64,000 bases of DNA from Beduini massiliensis (GCF_000829905.1 NZ_CDPP01000004.1:86001-150000), one strand, 5' to 3'. Shown: positions 36,498 to 46,684, counted from the stretch's first letter. The notes: generated by a model not told the origin, from the sequence alone. Translations and numbers: made by a program.

Positions 36498-38072
36498 CTA
36501 CTTTATCATATAATCGGTTCTGTCTAGTGTTAAATTGATATTATAATAAGGGTCACCCTCTAATAAAAAGCTTTCCCATCGTTCTTTCATAAAGGCCACT
36601 TCTGAATTAAACCGTTGTTTTTTCTCAGCAGAAACTTCATCACTTCCCCGTGACAAGGATTCGTGATGAATCAAGACCACTTCCGGATCGAAAACAATCA
36701 GTTTATCTTTCGTTCTTACTCTTAAACAGTAGTCAATGTCATTAAAGGCCACCTTTAGTTCTTCTTCAAATCCGTCAAGTTCAAAAAACAAATCTCTCTT
36801 TGTCATCAAACATGCTGCAGTGACAGCACTCAAATCTTGTTTTACGGCAGCTCGATACATATAACCTTGATAATTTTCATCCTGTCCTAAAAACATGTGA
36901 GCCGCTAATCCCCATGTGCCGATTACCACACCGCCATGTTGAACCTTATGATCGCCATAAAGCAATTTAGCCCCGACAATGCCAACTTCCTCTCGCTGAA
37001 TGACTCCCAGCATTCTTAACAGCCAGTCCTTATTGATAATCTCCACATCGTTGTTCAAAAATAAAAGATAATCCCCGTTGGCAAATGTAGCACCAAAATT
37101 ATTAATCGCTGAGTAATTAAAAATACTTTCCCAATATACAACTCGGATATTCTTTATTTTATTTAGTTCATCATAATAGTCAAAAATTTCTTGAGTTTCA
37201 CTGTTATTTTCAACAATAATAATTTCAAATAAGTTCGGATCGGTATATTTAAAAATCGTCTCAATACATTTTTTCAGATCATCCGCATGGTCTTTGTTTG
37301 GAATAATGATTGAGACTAATTCGACCTTTGGCAGATATTCGCTTTGAAAATAGAAGCTGCTTTGATCGATTCTAACAGCTAATCCAAGTTTTTGATAATG
37401 CTTTAATAATATATCACCGAGAGTTTTAGTAATCAGCATTTCTCTGCGAAAATGAAACAAAATATTGGGAACATGTCCCACAAGTCTTTTATCCACGAAT
37501 AGATTCAGCATCTGCTCATACATGAACGCATTAAAACTGCTCGCCTCTACGTTGCTGACCGCTTCTTTAGTAAAGAGGATTGCATGATGAATGTAAGGAT
37601 AGCTTCTTAACAGATCAATACTGAAATCCGGTTTAAATTTTGGTCTGAAAAATCCGATTCGACTATAAAGATCATGGTCACTATATACCGCATCCTGATC
37701 CTTGATATTACGCATCAGTTCACAAAGGCAATTCTTTGTCAAAAGGTCCCCCGCTTCTAAAAAAAGACAGTAATCGGCAGTTACTAAAAGTTGTGATAGA
37801 TCAGAAGGTTGAATCACATTTACCTCATAGTAAGAATAGGTTTGCTTTTTTATTGAATTCAATGTTCGTGCCAATAATTTATGATTCGTATCACAGATAT
37901 AGATCATTACCTTACTTGTTAAGGCAATCTTATAATCGGGGTGATTCAAGTTCTTTCTTAACCAACTCTGATATAAAAAGAAATCCCCAAACAGATAAAT
38001 ATTAAGGCTGCGAAGCAATCGTTTAATTTTGAGTTCTTTGATTAGCTTCATTCCTTTATTTATTTTATCCAT
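36498..38072 (-). CDS. Tandem two-domain GT2 glycosyltransferase
   Basis: In this 524-residue protein residues ~55-245 form a degenerate GT2 domain: the donor site reads LFLEAGDLL, and AVYSDHDLY and FKPDFSIDLL are the features that remain. Residues ~252-500 form a complete GT2 domain with VSIIIPNKDHADDLKKCI, NYSAINNFG, LLFLNNDVEI and VAFNDIDYCLRVR. Two-domain GT2 proteins with one weak domain are common in O-antigen and rhamnan loci, where the C-terminal domain transfers the sugar. AAAGGAG precedes the start. It lies between galU and the two smaller GT2 genes in the same transcript. Confidence 0.87.
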   Translation of the reverse strand: MDKINKGMKLIKELKIKRLLRSLNIYLFGDFFLYQSWLRKNLNHPDYKIALTSKVMIYICDTNHKLLARTLNSIKKQTYSYYEVNVIQPSDLSQLLVTADYCLFLEAGDLLTKNCLCELMRNIKDQDAVYSDHDLYSRIGFFRPKFKPDFSIDLLRSYPYIHHAILFTKEAVSNVEASSFNAFMYEQMLNLFVDKRLVGHVPNILFHFRREMLITKTLGDILLKHYQKLGLAVRIDQSSFYFQSEYLPKVELVSIIIPNKDHADDLKKCIETIFKYTDPNLFEIIIVENNSETQEIFDYYDELNKIKNIRVVYWESIFNYSAINNFGATFANGDYLLFLNNDVEIINKDWLLRMLGVIQREEVGIVGAKLLYGDHKVQHGGVVIGTWGLAAHMFLGQDENYQGYMYRAAVKQDLSAVTAACLMTKRDLFFELDGFEEELKVAFNDIDYCLRVRTKDKLIVFDPEVVLIHHESLSRGSDEVSAEKKQRFNSEVAFMKERWESFLLEGDPYYNINLTLDRTDYMIK

Positions 38073-38087
38073 GGTGATCTCCTTTGA

Positions 38088-38996
38088 TTATTTTGTTACT
38101 AATGTATTTATATATTCCTGTACTTTATCTTTTAAATCTTCACGTTTTAATGAAAAATCGATTGTTGCTTTAATGAATCCGAATTTATCCCCTACATCAT
38201 AGCGAATTCCTTCAAAATCATAGGCATAAACCGCTTGACGATCCATTAAACGTTTAATCGCATCGGTTAACTGAATTTCGTTTCCAGCTCCTCGTCCTTG
38301 TGTTTCCAACAATTCAAATATTTCCGGATTCAAAACATAGCGTCCTAAAACAGCCATTTGACTTGGAGCTTGATCTGTTGCAGGCTTTTCTACCATGTCT
38401 GATAGCTTGACCAATCTTCCTGAAGCCGGATGTGATTGAGATGGGGCAACAATCCCGTATTTGCTGACATCTTTTTTATCGACCGTCTGTACGCCGACAA
38501 TGGAAGCACGAGTTTCTTCATATTGATCAATCAATTGCTTTAACGCCGCTTTTCCACCTTCATTCACGACGACGTCATCTCCTAATAATACCGCAAAAGG
38601 TTCATCGCCAATAAATGATTTAGCACATAAAATGGCATCTCCCAATCCTTTTGGTTCTTTTTGACGAATATAGAAAATATTCGCTAAATTGGCAATCTCA
38701 TCGATTTGCTCCAATTGTTTCATTTTTCCAGAGGCTTTCAATCTTTCTTCCAACTCATAGTTTTTATCAAAATGATTTTCCATGACATGTTTTGTACTAT
38801 TGGTGATAATTAAAATTTCCTCAATTCCACTTTCTACTGCTTCTTCTACAATATATTGAATGGTAGGAATATCCACGATGGGCAGCATTTCTTTCGGTAA
38901 AGCTTTTGTTGCCGGTAAAAAGCGGGTTCCTAACCCTGCTGCCGGAATGACAGCTTTGCGAATACGAGTTGCAGAGTTTTTAATTTTTCTATTCAT
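38088..38996 (-). CDS. galU: UTP-glucose-1-phosphate uridylyltransferase
   Basis: The protein is about 302 residues and starts with the nucleotidyltransferase signature AVIPAAGLGTRFLPATK (the first motif of GalU). It continues with KEMLPIVDIPTIQYIVEEAV, the substrate segment VLLGDDVV and VEKPATDQAPS. It makes UDP-glucose from UTP and glucose-1-phosphate, supplying donor for the polysaccharide. An earlier ATG at 39056 would overlap the upstream glycosyltransferase by 47 bases and has no ribosome site. AAGGAGA lies five bases before ATG 38996, which is therefore used. Confidence 0.93.
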   Translation of the reverse strand: MNRKIKNSATRIRKAVIPAAGLGTRFLPATKALPKEMLPIVDIPTIQYIVEEAVESGIEEILIITNSTKHVMENHFDKNYELEERLKASGKMKQLEQIDEIANLANIFYIRQKEPKGLGDAILCAKSFIGDEPFAVLLGDDVVVNEGGKAALKQLIDQYEETRASIVGVQTVDKKDVSKYGIVAPSQSHPASGRLVKLSDMVEKPATDQAPSQMAVLGRYVLNPEIFELLETQGRGAGNEIQLTDAIKRLMDRQAVYAYDFEGIRYDVGDKFGFIKATIDFSLKREDLKDKVQEYINTLVTK

Positions 38997-39009
38997 AGAA
39001 GTCTCCTTA

Positions 39010-40095
39010 TTATTTAAATATTTGTCTAATGATTGGTGCTGTAGCATTAGTTTCATAAGCTTTCACTGTCCCAAGAGCCGCCTGCTGAATCTTTTGTTTT
39101 TCTATATCGCTCAGTGCATCCATCATTTTTATCTTACATACTAAGTCTAACACATTTTGTGACTCAAAGAAATATCCATTTTGTCCATCCTTAATATAGC
39201 TGGTAGGTCCATAATTATTTGCCGCAAGGACAATCGTTTCACAAGCCATGGCTTCCAGTCCAACTAGCCCTAAGCTTTCACTTTTGCGATATGTCGGAAA
39301 AATGAAGTAATCTAATGCACTATAAACATTTGCCAGTTCCGCTTGAGATATAAAGGGGATACGTATAATATCTTCTTCTAAATGACAAGCTGTGATGATC
39401 TTTGTTAATTCTTTTTCTTGATCTCCAGTGCCCACCATCACAAACTTTCTTGGATCTCCCTGCTCTTTTAAGAATTGAGCCATTTTCACGAAAATTTCCC
39501 AACCTTTGTGAGCTTCAATACGACTCACATAGCCTAAATAGTGAGTATTGCTATCAAGATGTAATGCTTTTTTTGCTTCCACGGGATTTTTTTTATGAAT
39601 GATCGATAAATTAATTCCGCCAGAAGGGTAGAGGACGATTTTATCTTCTTTAATATGGTATTGCTCAGCCATCACCTTTTTAAAATACTCCGAAGGAACA
39701 ACAATCTTGTCCGCTAAAGGCAATATCATTGCTGAACGCTGTTCATTTTTATACATCCATTCTTCTTCAATGACAACATCATTTCCATGGGCATTCAATA
39801 CAATTTTTATCTTAGGTCTCAAATAATGAATGATCTTGACAAGATATGAGATATGAGAAATATAATGTCCATATACATAATCGTAATGCCCAAACACACA
39901 GCTGAATATACCGTGCATATAAAAGAGGATATAATCAATCAATCGCATAATTTTTGAGTCATTTTTAGGTTTACTAATGACGTTTACTTGATGTCCATCT
40001 TGCTTTAATAATTCGACCGTATTTAAAACAAATACACCATAGTGAGGATATTTTTTAGATGGATACATGTTGGTGAGTACTAATATTCTTGCCAT
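39010..40095 (-). CDS. GT4 glycosyltransferase
   Basis: This 361-residue protein has the GT-B two-domain layout. The N-terminal half has ILVLTNMYPSKKYPHYGVFV and HGNDVVIEEEW. The C-terminal donor half has YVSRIEAHKGWEIFV, VMVGTGDQEKEL and SESLGLVGLEAMACE, the EX7E motif typical of GT4. It would act in the cytosol on a lipid-linked acceptor. The upstream gene (40098) ends two bases before its start, so it belongs to the long polysaccharide transcript. The sugar donor cannot be named. Confidence 0.9.
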   Translation of the reverse strand: MARILVLTNMYPSKKYPHYGVFVLNTVELLKQDGHQVNVISKPKNDSKIMRLIDYILFYMHGIFSCVFGHYDYVYGHYISHISYLVKIIHYLRPKIKIVLNAHGNDVVIEEEWMYKNEQRSAMILPLADKIVVPSEYFKKVMAEQYHIKEDKIVLYPSGGINLSIIHKKNPVEAKKALHLDSNTHYLGYVSRIEAHKGWEIFVKMAQFLKEQGDPRKFVMVGTGDQEKELTKIITACHLEEDIIRIPFISQAELANVYSALDYFIFPTYRKSESLGLVGLEAMACETIVLAANNYGPTSYIKDGQNGYFFESQNVLDLVCKIKMMDALSDIEKQKIQQAALGTVKAYETNATAPIIRQIFK

Positions 40096-40097
40096 CC

Positions 40098-41258
40098 TTA
40101 CTCTCCTTTAAATAAATCTTCATACTGTCGAATAATAAGAGGCCAATTATAAACTTCCCGAATTCTTTGCTTTGCTTTTTTTCCTAATGCTTCAATTTTA
40201 TCAGATTCTATCACCTCGACCTGATCAATTAATGAAGATAGGTTCCCAGGCTGTTTATTAAAATATTTGGCACTGTCTAGCCCAACACTATTATTAAAAT
40301 CAACGTCTAATAATAAATTCAAATCTGTAGTTGCCAAGGATTCCAGCAAAGAAGGGTTAGTCCCTCCTACTTCATGACCATGAAGATAAGCAAATGCATT
40401 TTTTCTTATTAAATATAAGAGTTTAGAATCATAAACTGTTCCGACAAAGTCTATTCTGGAATCTTGATCGAAATGTGTCTTCTTTTTAAGTTGTTCATAA
40501 AATTTATTGTGTTCAACATTCGTTATAATGACAAGTTTTTTATGAGTATGGCTTTTCATAAACTCACTGATCATCATTTCATAATTATTTTCCGGTACGA
40601 ACCTGCCAACAATCAAATAATACTGGTGATTCACAATATCATGTTGTTTATACCATTCATAAAGAGTATCTAAATGATCCATTGCATAACTGTCTTCTTG
40701 TAAGTCAGCACCATAGGCAATAAATGTTGATTTAGGATGATAGGTGGCATATTCTTTTAATACATAATTTTCGATTCCAACGGAGTCACTGATAACACGA
40801 TCACAATGTTTGACTAATACACGTTCTGAATATTTTAAATATTTCTTAATGGGCCAAATCCATTTATCTCGTTTCCACTCATGACCATCCGGATTAATAT
40901 AGAATTGAACACCTAATTTTCTAAATTGGCAGTATGCCTTATGGAGAAACGGACCAGCAGTACATCCCAACATATAGACGACTGCATCGTTGATTTGATT
41001 TTGCTGAATATATTGCAGAGTTCGATGAATCGCCTCTTTGTCATAATAAATCACTTTTGCCGGTCCTAATGATGGCATCTTGACTTTAAAACAACGTGCC
41101 CCATGGTAATCAAATTCTTCATTGTCATCTCCCATGCAGGCGACATGGTATTTTATCTGTTCAGACTGCTTTTTTGACACTAAACAATCTGTAAACGTTT
41201 CAAACCCACCATAACGAGCAGGCAATCCTTTGCACCCAATTATAAAAACATGTTTCAT
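40098..41258 (-). CDS. DUF1972-type glycosyltransferase (possible rhamnosyltransferase)
   Basis: The protein is about 386 residues and starts MKHVFIIGCKGLPARYGGFE, the DUF1972 opening seen in Cps2T/RgpA-like enzymes that add the first rhamnose to a lipid carrier. The C-terminal GT-B half has YLIVGRFVPENNYEMMIS and HGHEVGGTNPSLLESLA. With the rml genes upstream, a rhamnosyltransferase that starts or commits the chain is plausible. The first ATG (41276) lacks a ribosome site, while AAGGAG sits before ATG 41258. A 200-base gap with a terminator upstream means this gene may begin its own transcript. Confidence 0.85.
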   Translation of the reverse strand: MKHVFIIGCKGLPARYGGFETFTDCLVSKKQSEQIKYHVACMGDDNEEFDYHGARCFKVKMPSLGPAKVIYYDKEAIHRTLQYIQQNQINDAVVYMLGCTAGPFLHKAYCQFRKLGVQFYINPDGHEWKRDKWIWPIKKYLKYSERVLVKHCDRVISDSVGIENYVLKEYATYHPKSTFIAYGADLQEDSYAMDHLDTLYEWYKQHDIVNHQYYLIVGRFVPENNYEMMISEFMKSHTHKKLVIITNVEHNKFYEQLKKKTHFDQDSRIDFVGTVYDSKLLYLIRKNAFAYLHGHEVGGTNPSLLESLATTDLNLLLDVDFNNSVGLDSAKYFNKQPGNLSSLIDQVEVIESDKIEALGKKAKQRIREVYNWPLIIRQYEDLFKGE

Positions 41259-41430
41259 GATAATCTCCTTCAACATTTTTAAATATTATATCATTTTTAT
41301 GGTATATATGCATTAATTTAAATCAAAAATCTAGTGGTTTCTATATTAATTTATTTTATAACTCATTGCATAATTTTAATTTTTAAATATGTAATTTTAT
41401 GCATTTTATCCTCTATTCATATATCAAGGA

Positions 41431-41456
41431 AAATAAAAAACTGCAAAAGCAGTTTT
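41431..41456 (-). terminator. Terminator after the DUF2142 gene
   Basis: AAACTGC, a four-base loop and GCAGTTT are followed on the minus strand by six T. This splits the polysaccharide locus into at least two transcription units. A TATAAT-like box at 41285-41290 could restart transcription for the left part, but its -35 is poor. Confidence 0.8.
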
Positions 41457-41465
41457 ACTCAATAT

Positions 41466-42878
41466 TTAAATTGCCCAATATCTGAAGCATATTGTCATTA
41501 CTGAAACAGATAAAGCAATAATTGGTAACAAATAACAATTATCTAAACAAACTGTTTTATACTTCTTGATATACGGATTATTTGATATACGGTGACTCTG
41601 AAACATTATAGGCAATAATACTAATAATGGTATAAAGTATCGACCTTGAACACCTGATATAGAATCAGCCCCAATACCATAACCCGGCATCATTGGTGTC
41701 CATAAAATATAAAATGCAATAAAAATACCGATTACTCCAACACAAAAAGAAAGAATATTAATACTTTTAAACCAGATATTTAATTTTCCATCATAGCTAT
41801 TAGCATCCAAGAAAATTAGAATAATGATAAATATTAAGACACCTATATAAATAAATACCGGTAGATATGTATCCAATAATCCGAAAATGCCAACCATGCC
41901 AGAAAGATAAAAGAAACGATTAACAAACATTTCATTGTATAAAACATTTATCATATTCCCTGGATGATTTAATATATAGTTGACCTGTTGAGATGTTAAA
42001 CTTGTTTCACCACTAGCAACATTAATTGATGGCACTGGAAATTTTATAAGAAATGTACCAGCCAAAATAATAAAACCTAATGCTGCAATAAATTTAAAAC
42101 TTTTCTTCCAATCAAAAGATTTCTTTAAAGGCAAACAAACTAATGGTACCATGACAAAACTGTATACCATTTTTATATTCAAAAAGATAACTCCTATAAT
42201 GGAAAAAACAGCTAAATATTTCCAATTTAAACTTTCTTCTTCATTCAAGAATAAGCGCAACGTTAATGCCACTGCTAAAAGTGCTAACGATATAAGTAGT
42301 CCATCATAGGATACTGTCGCAGCAAGGGCAAGACTCATTGGTAAAAGCCCAATGAGCATAAAAGATTTTTTAAATACAGGTGTAATACGTATTGCAAGCC
42401 AAACCATCGCAATATAAAAAATTAAACAGCCTAAACGGGCAAAATAAAGCATATAAACAGTGCTAAAATGTTCTAATCCAAAAATATACCCTAATACTTT
42501 TCCAGTAAATATACCTATAGCTGGTGCTAAATGTCCTAAAGGAATGACACTGTCAGTTGAGAAAGACTGAAAAGTGTAATTTTGAAAGCCTGATGTATCC
42601 CTTTCTCCATATAGCACATCTTTATAACTTTCTTTTTTATCTAGATCGCCAATATAATTTAATTTTTCGTTAATGTATGAAAGCATCTTGTCTGGTAAAA
42701 AGTAACCCACCTTTTCTTCATTAATGCTAGGATAAAAATCACCTCTTGAAATAACATAAGCCTTTTTAAAATGGCTATCTTCATCAGGAGATTGAAATGG
42801 TGGTATTACTATCATCATAATAAAGCCAAAAATTAAAGCTAAAAAAATAAATTGTTTACTAACACTTCTATTTTTCAT
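41466..42878 (-). CDS. DUF2142 multi-span membrane protein
   Basis: This protein of about 470 residues has an N-terminal helix, the conserved start FQSPDEDSHFKKAYVISRGDFYP just outside the membrane, and about ten further helices. PDEDSHF carries the acidic pair usual for GT-C type enzymes. DUF2142 proteins occur in cell-surface polysaccharide loci and are thought to be lipid-carrier-dependent glycosyltransferases or polymerases. Here it could use a lipid-linked sugar made by the GT2/DUF2304 pair at 46321-47374. ATG 42878 with AGGTGAG is preferred to 42887. It overlaps rmlD by 11 bases. Confidence 0.85.
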   Translation of the reverse strand: MKNRSVSKQFIFLALIFGFIMMIVIPPFQSPDEDSHFKKAYVISRGDFYPSINEEKVGYFLPDKMLSYINEKLNYIGDLDKKESYKDVLYGERDTSGFQNYTFQSFSTDSVIPLGHLAPAIGIFTGKVLGYIFGLEHFSTVYMLYFARLGCLIFYIAMVWLAIRITPVFKKSFMLIGLLPMSLALAATVSYDGLLISLALLAVALTLRLFLNEEESLNWKYLAVFSIIGVIFLNIKMVYSFVMVPLVCLPLKKSFDWKKSFKFIAALGFIILAGTFLIKFPVPSINVASGETSLTSQQVNYILNHPGNMINVLYNEMFVNRFFYLSGMVGIFGLLDTYLPVFIYIGVLIFIIILIFLDANSYDGKLNIWFKSINILSFCVGVIGIFIAFYILWTPMMPGYGIGADSISGVQGRYFIPLLVLLPIMFQSHRISNNPYIKKYKTVCLDNCYLLPIIALSVSVMTICFRYWAI

Positions 42879-43725
42879 GGTACTCACCTATACTGATTAA
42901 GTATCTTTTTAATGCATCCTGCCAAGTCGGGAGTCGATTAAAACCATTTTTATCCAACTCTGTTTTAGCCATACGGCTATTGCTTGGTCTTTTCGCCTTA
43001 GCCGGAAATGCATTTGAATCCACCGGTAATACTTTTACATCAAGTCCGGCTTGCTTGAAAATTTCACAGGCAAATTCATACCAGCTACATAAACCTTCAT
43101 TTGTTGCATGATAGATACCATATTTTTCTGTTTGAATCATGTCTACTGCTAACCGTGCTAAGTCATATGTATAGGTTGGTGAGCCAATTTGATCATTAAC
43201 AACACTTACAGTACCACGTTCTTTTCCTAAACGAAGCATTGTTTTAATAAAGTTATTTCCGTTTATCCCAAATACCCATGCAATTCTTACAATAAAATAT
43301 TTTTTTAGTAACTCTTGCACGACAATTTCTCCATCACATTTTGTTTGTCCATAAACATTAAGTGGATGTCTTTCATCATATTCTTTCCATTCATGGTCAC
43401 CTTGTCCGTCAAAAACATAATCTGTAGAAAAATACATCATTTTAACATCTAATTCTTTACATACTTTGGCGATATTACGAGTACCCTCCACATTTACTTT
43501 TGTACATAATTCTACTTCATCTTCTGCCTTATCAACTGCTGTCCATGCAGCACAATGGACTACAACATCTACATTACTTTCCTTTATAACACTTTCGACC
43601 TTTGCAGCATTGATAATATCCATTTCTTCAACATCTACCCCAATGGCTTCAATATCTCTTTTTTTACATTCTTCTACAATGTCGTGACCAAGTTGTCCTT
43701 TAACACCAGTTACGAGTATTCTCAT
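42868..43725 (-). CDS. rmlD: dTDP-4-dehydrorhamnose reductase
   Basis: This protein of about 285 residues has the short-chain reductase motif MRILVTGVKGQLGHD at the start, a catalytic STDYVFDGQG segment, YGQTKCDGE (the YxxxK pair) and VRIAWVFG. It performs the last step to dTDP-L-rhamnose. The true start follows AAAGGAGA at 43725. An upstream ATG (43761) falls inside a hairpin and lacks a ribosome site. The order in the locus is rmlA-rmlC-rmlB-rmlD. Confidence 0.94.
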   Translation of the reverse strand: MRILVTGVKGQLGHDIVEECKKRDIEAIGVDVEEMDIINAAKVESVIKESNVDVVVHCAAWTAVDKAEDEVELCTKVNVEGTRNIAKVCKELDVKMMYFSTDYVFDGQGDHEWKEYDERHPLNVYGQTKCDGEIVVQELLKKYFIVRIAWVFGINGNNFIKTMLRLGKERGTVSVVNDQIGSPTYTYDLARLAVDMIQTEKYGIYHATNEGLCSWYEFACEIFKQAGLDVKVLPVDSNAFPAKAKRPSNSRMAKTELDKNGFNRLPTWQDALKRYLISIGEYHEK

Positions 43726-43742
43726 TATAAATCTCCTTTCAA

Positions 43743-43768
43743 AGAAAACCCATTTTTCCAAATGGGTT
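43743..43768 (-). terminator. Hairpin between rmlB and rmlD
   Basis: AACCCATTT and AAATGGGTT (43747-43768) form a nine-pair stem followed on the minus strand by TTTTCTTT. It may partially terminate or stabilise the mRNA within the rml operon. Confidence 0.6.
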
Positions 43769-43778
43769 AAATTATTGA

Positions 43779-44813
43779 TTAACTCTTTACTCTACCTTTT
43801 TCCACATACATTTTTTCAAAATAGTTTTGGTATTCTCCTGAAAGAATATTTTGCCACCACTCTTTGTTGTTTAAATACCATTCAATCGTCTGTTGAATTC
43901 CTGTATCAAAATTATATTTAGGTTTCCATCCCAATTCTGTTTCTAATTTATGAGGATCGATGGCATAACGCATATCATGCCCTTTTCTGTCTTCCACATA
44001 AGTTATTAATGATTCAGGTTTATCCAACGCTTTCAAAATGGTTTTAACAACTTCTAAATTGGTTCTTTCGTTATGTCCGCCGACATTATATACTTCTCCA
44101 ACTTTTCCTTTTCTGACAATTAAGTCAATAGCAACACAATGATCATACACATGCAGCCAATCTCTGACATTTGCTCCATTCCCATAAACAGGTAATGATT
44201 CATCTGCCAATGCTCTTGAAATCATCAATGGAATTAATTTTTCTGGGAAATGATAAGGTCCATAATTATTTGAACATCTGCTGATTGTTACTGGTAATCC
44301 ATAAGTTCTATAGTATGCTAATACAAATAAATCTGCACTTGCTTTAGAGGAACTATATGGACTAGAGGTATGCAGTGGTGTTGTTTCTGTAAAAAATAAG
44401 TCAGGACGATCTAGTGGTAAATCTCCATAAACTTCATCTGTTGACACTTGATGATAGCGTTTAATTCCATATTTATTACAAGCATCTAGTAAAGTTGTTG
44501 TTCCCTGAATATTAGTTTTTACAAAAATTTCCGGATTTTCAATACTTCTATCCACATGTGACTCAGCCGCAAAATTAACTACAACATCAAATTTTTCTTC
44601 TTCAAATAATTTAAAAATAAATTCTCTATCGGCAATATCACCTCTAACAAATTTATAATTTGGTTTTCCTTCTACCGGTTTACATGTCTCTAAATTTCCA
44701 GCATAAGTCAATAAATCTAAGTTCACAATCATATCTTCAGGATACTTTTCCACCATATAATGAACAAAGTTTCCTCCGATAAAACCTGCTCCACCTGTTA
44801 CTAAAATCTTCAT
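43779..44813 (-). CDS. rmlB: dTDP-glucose 4,6-dehydratase
   Basis: This 344-residue protein has Rossmann motif TGGAGFIGGNFVHYM, the active-site STDEVYGDL (Asp and Glu are the catalytic acid and base), YSSSKASAD with the Tyr-Lys pair, and RCSNNYGPYHFPEKLIP. It dehydrates dTDP-glucose to the 4-keto-6-deoxy intermediate. The stop of rmlC is one base upstream of its start. It is the standard second enzyme of dTDP-rhamnose synthesis. Confidence 0.96.
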   Translation of the reverse strand: MKILVTGGAGFIGGNFVHYMVEKYPEDMIVNLDLLTYAGNLETCKPVEGKPNYKFVRGDIADREFIFKLFEEEKFDVVVNFAAESHVDRSIENPEIFVKTNIQGTTTLLDACNKYGIKRYHQVSTDEVYGDLPLDRPDLFFTETTPLHTSSPYSSSKASADLFVLAYYRTYGLPVTISRCSNNYGPYHFPEKLIPLMISRALADESLPVYGNGANVRDWLHVYDHCVAIDLIVRKGKVGEVYNVGGHNERTNLEVVKTILKALDKPESLITYVEDRKGHDMRYAIDPHKLETELGWKPKYNFDTGIQQTIEWYLNNKEWWQNILSGEYQNYFEKMYVEKGRVKS

Positions 44814-45392
44814 TTATTTATCTCCTTCATATATAAATTGATTATCCGACTCTTCTAAAGTCGGTCCTATCATATCTTTCTCACTTAAGACAGGTTCAAT
44901 ACCATTTAACAGCGTTCCCCAATCCACATTAACGGTAGGATCATCATAACGCATTCCACCTTCGGATTCTTTATTATACACATTATCCACTTTATATCTA
45001 AATTCCACATCATCTGTTAAGGTCAAGAACCCATGAGCAAAGCCTTGGGGAATAAAGAACTGTCTATGATTTTCGGCACTTAATTCAACGGATACCCATT
45101 GTCCGTAAGTTGGACTTCCTTTACGGATATCTACCGCTACATCGATCACTTTTCCTTTCGTGCAACTCACTAATTTAGATTGTGCATAAGGAGGATTTTG
45201 CCAATGCAATCCACGCAACGTTCCCTTTTGAGCACTAAATGACATATTATCTTGTACGAAATCAACACAGATACCCATTTCTACATATTTAAGTTTTGAA
45301 TAAGTTTCCGCAAAGTAACCTCTGTGATCTCCGAAAACATCCGTTTCAACGATTAATACACCTGGTATTTTTGTTTCAATAACGTTCATCAT
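44814..45392 (-). CDS. rmlC: dTDP-4-dehydrorhamnose 3,5-epimerase
   Basis: This 192-residue cupin enzyme has GYFAETYSK, QDNMSFSAQKGTLRGLHWQ (catalytic His) and FFIPQGFAHGFLTL. The C-terminal YDDPTVNVDWG is typical of RmlC. It epimerises the keto sugar made by RmlB. It sits between rmlA and rmlB with gaps of a few bases. Confidence 0.95.
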   Translation of the reverse strand: MMNVIETKIPGVLIVETDVFGDHRGYFAETYSKLKYVEMGICVDFVQDNMSFSAQKGTLRGLHWQNPPYAQSKLVSCTKGKVIDVAVDIRKGSPTYGQWVSVELSAENHRQFFIPQGFAHGFLTLTDDVEFRYKVDNVYNKESEGGMRYDDPTVNVDWGTLLNGIEPVLSEKDMIGPTLEESDNQFIYEGDK

Positions 45393-45400
45393 TCCACCTC

Positions 45401-46279
45401 TTAGTCGATAAATTTCCCATCAAGAATATCTTTTAAATATTTTCCATATTGATTTTTCTTAAACATTTCATATGCTTCTGCTAGTTTTGCTTTGCTCATC
45501 CAACCATTTGTATATGCAATTTCTTCTAAACAAGCGATTTTTCTATTTTGATGTGTTTCCACTGTTTTCACAAAATTTGTTGCTTCCACTAAAGACTCAT
45601 GGGTTCCTGTATCCAACCAAGTAAATCCTTGACCTAAAAGCATAACATCCAACTGACCCTTTTCTAAATAAATTTTATTTAGATCTGTAATCTCTAATTC
45701 ACCTCTAGGAGATGGCTGAATCGATTTGGCATATTCCACAACATGATTATCGTAGAAATAAAGTCCTGTTACTGCATAATTAGATTTGGGCTGTTCTGGT
45801 TTTTCTTCAATAGACACTGCTTTACCATCGTTATCAAATTCTACCACACCAAAACGTTCTGGATCATCTACATAATACCCAAATACTGTTGCACCACTTT
45901 CTCTAGATGCTACTTGCTTCAAACGTTTTGTTAAACCATGGCCATAAAAAATATTATCACCTAAAATCATAGCAACACTGTCATTGCCAATAAACTCTTC
46001 GCCTAAGATAAAAGCCTGTGCCAACCCATCAGGAGAGGGTTGTATTTTGTATTGCAAATTAATTCCGAATTGGCTTCCATCACCTAACAACGATTCAAAT
46101 CTTGGTGTATCATCAGGCGTAGAAATAATTAAAATATCTTTAATACCTGCATTCATCAATACTGACAACGGATAATAAATCATGGGTTTATCATAGATTG
46201 GCAGTAATTGTTTACTTGTTACTCTTGTAAGGGGATATAAACGAGTCCCACTTCCACCCGCTAAAACAATACCTTTCAT
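45401..46279 (-). CDS. rmlA: Glucose-1-phosphate thymidylyltransferase
   Basis: This 292-residue protein has the signature [45 protein letters not shown] with the metal Asp, and [19 protein letters not shown]. It makes dTDP-glucose, the first step to dTDP-rhamnose. It is the first of the four rml genes, and the genes upstream in the transcript are the GT2/DUF2304 pair. Confidence 0.96.
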   Translation of the reverse strand: MKGIVLAGGSGTRLYPLTRVTSKQLLPIYDKPMIYYPLSVLMNAGIKDILIISTPDDTPRFESLLGDGSQFGINLQYKIQPSPDGLAQAFILGEEFIGNDSVAMILGDNIFYGHGLTKRLKQVASRESGATVFGYYVDDPERFGVVEFDNDGKAVSIEEKPEQPKSNYAVTGLYFYDNHVVEYAKSIQPSPRGELEITDLNKIYLEKGQLDVMLLGQGFTWLDTGTHESLVEATNFVKTVETHQNRKIACLEEIAYTNGWMSKAKLAEAYEMFKKNQYGKYLKDILDGKFID

Positions 46280-46320
46280 AACATAATTCTCCTCTTCTAT
46301 AAAATTAAAATATATGAACC

Positions 46321-46671
46321 CTAACTGTTCTTCGTCTTTTCATTTGATTGATTGTTTAATGCAATTTGTTGCGCCAAATCTTTAATTTGAATAGACATCT
46401 TAGATACAGTTACCGTCAAAACAAATATCAACAATAAGGCAAAACAAAAACCAAAGAAAAATAATATATTAATTGGTTGCCCAACTCCCATTAAACTAGC
46501 AATCCCCGAAATTAGATTAGGAAATAAATCTAAAATTAATATTCCAACACCAACAAGTATCCATGTCAACGCATACTTCAAAACTAGCTGGCCTTTGCGA
46601 ATCATATTAATAATGAAAATAAGAACCAAAAAAATAATGACAGCAATAATAATTTGTAACTTTATATCCAT
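46321..46671 (-). CDS. DUF2304 small membrane protein (GacJ-like)
   Basis: This 116-residue protein has three helices (~5-25, ~33-53, ~68-92) and a polar tail with a possible amphipathic helix. Size, topology and position directly after a DPM1-like GT2 gene match DUF2304. From memory, that type includes GacJ, the small partner that boosts the GacI undecaprenyl-phosphate GlcNAc synthase in streptococci. Here it would bind the GT2 enzyme at 46685-47374, whose stop lies 13 bases upstream. Confidence 0.8.
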   Translation of the reverse strand: MDIKLQIIIAVIIFLVLIFIINMIRKGQLVLKYALTWILVGVGILILDLFPNLISGIASLMGVGQPINILFFFGFCFALLLIFVLTVTVSKMSIQIKDLAQQIALNNQSNEKTKNS

Positions 46672-46684
46672 AGGTTTCCTCCGA

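Noticed and set aside
38997-39056. Longer start for galU at 39056
   Set aside because: It would overlap the upstream glycosyltransferase by 47 bases. AAGGAGA before ATG 38996 and the family's usual N-terminus favour the shorter protein.
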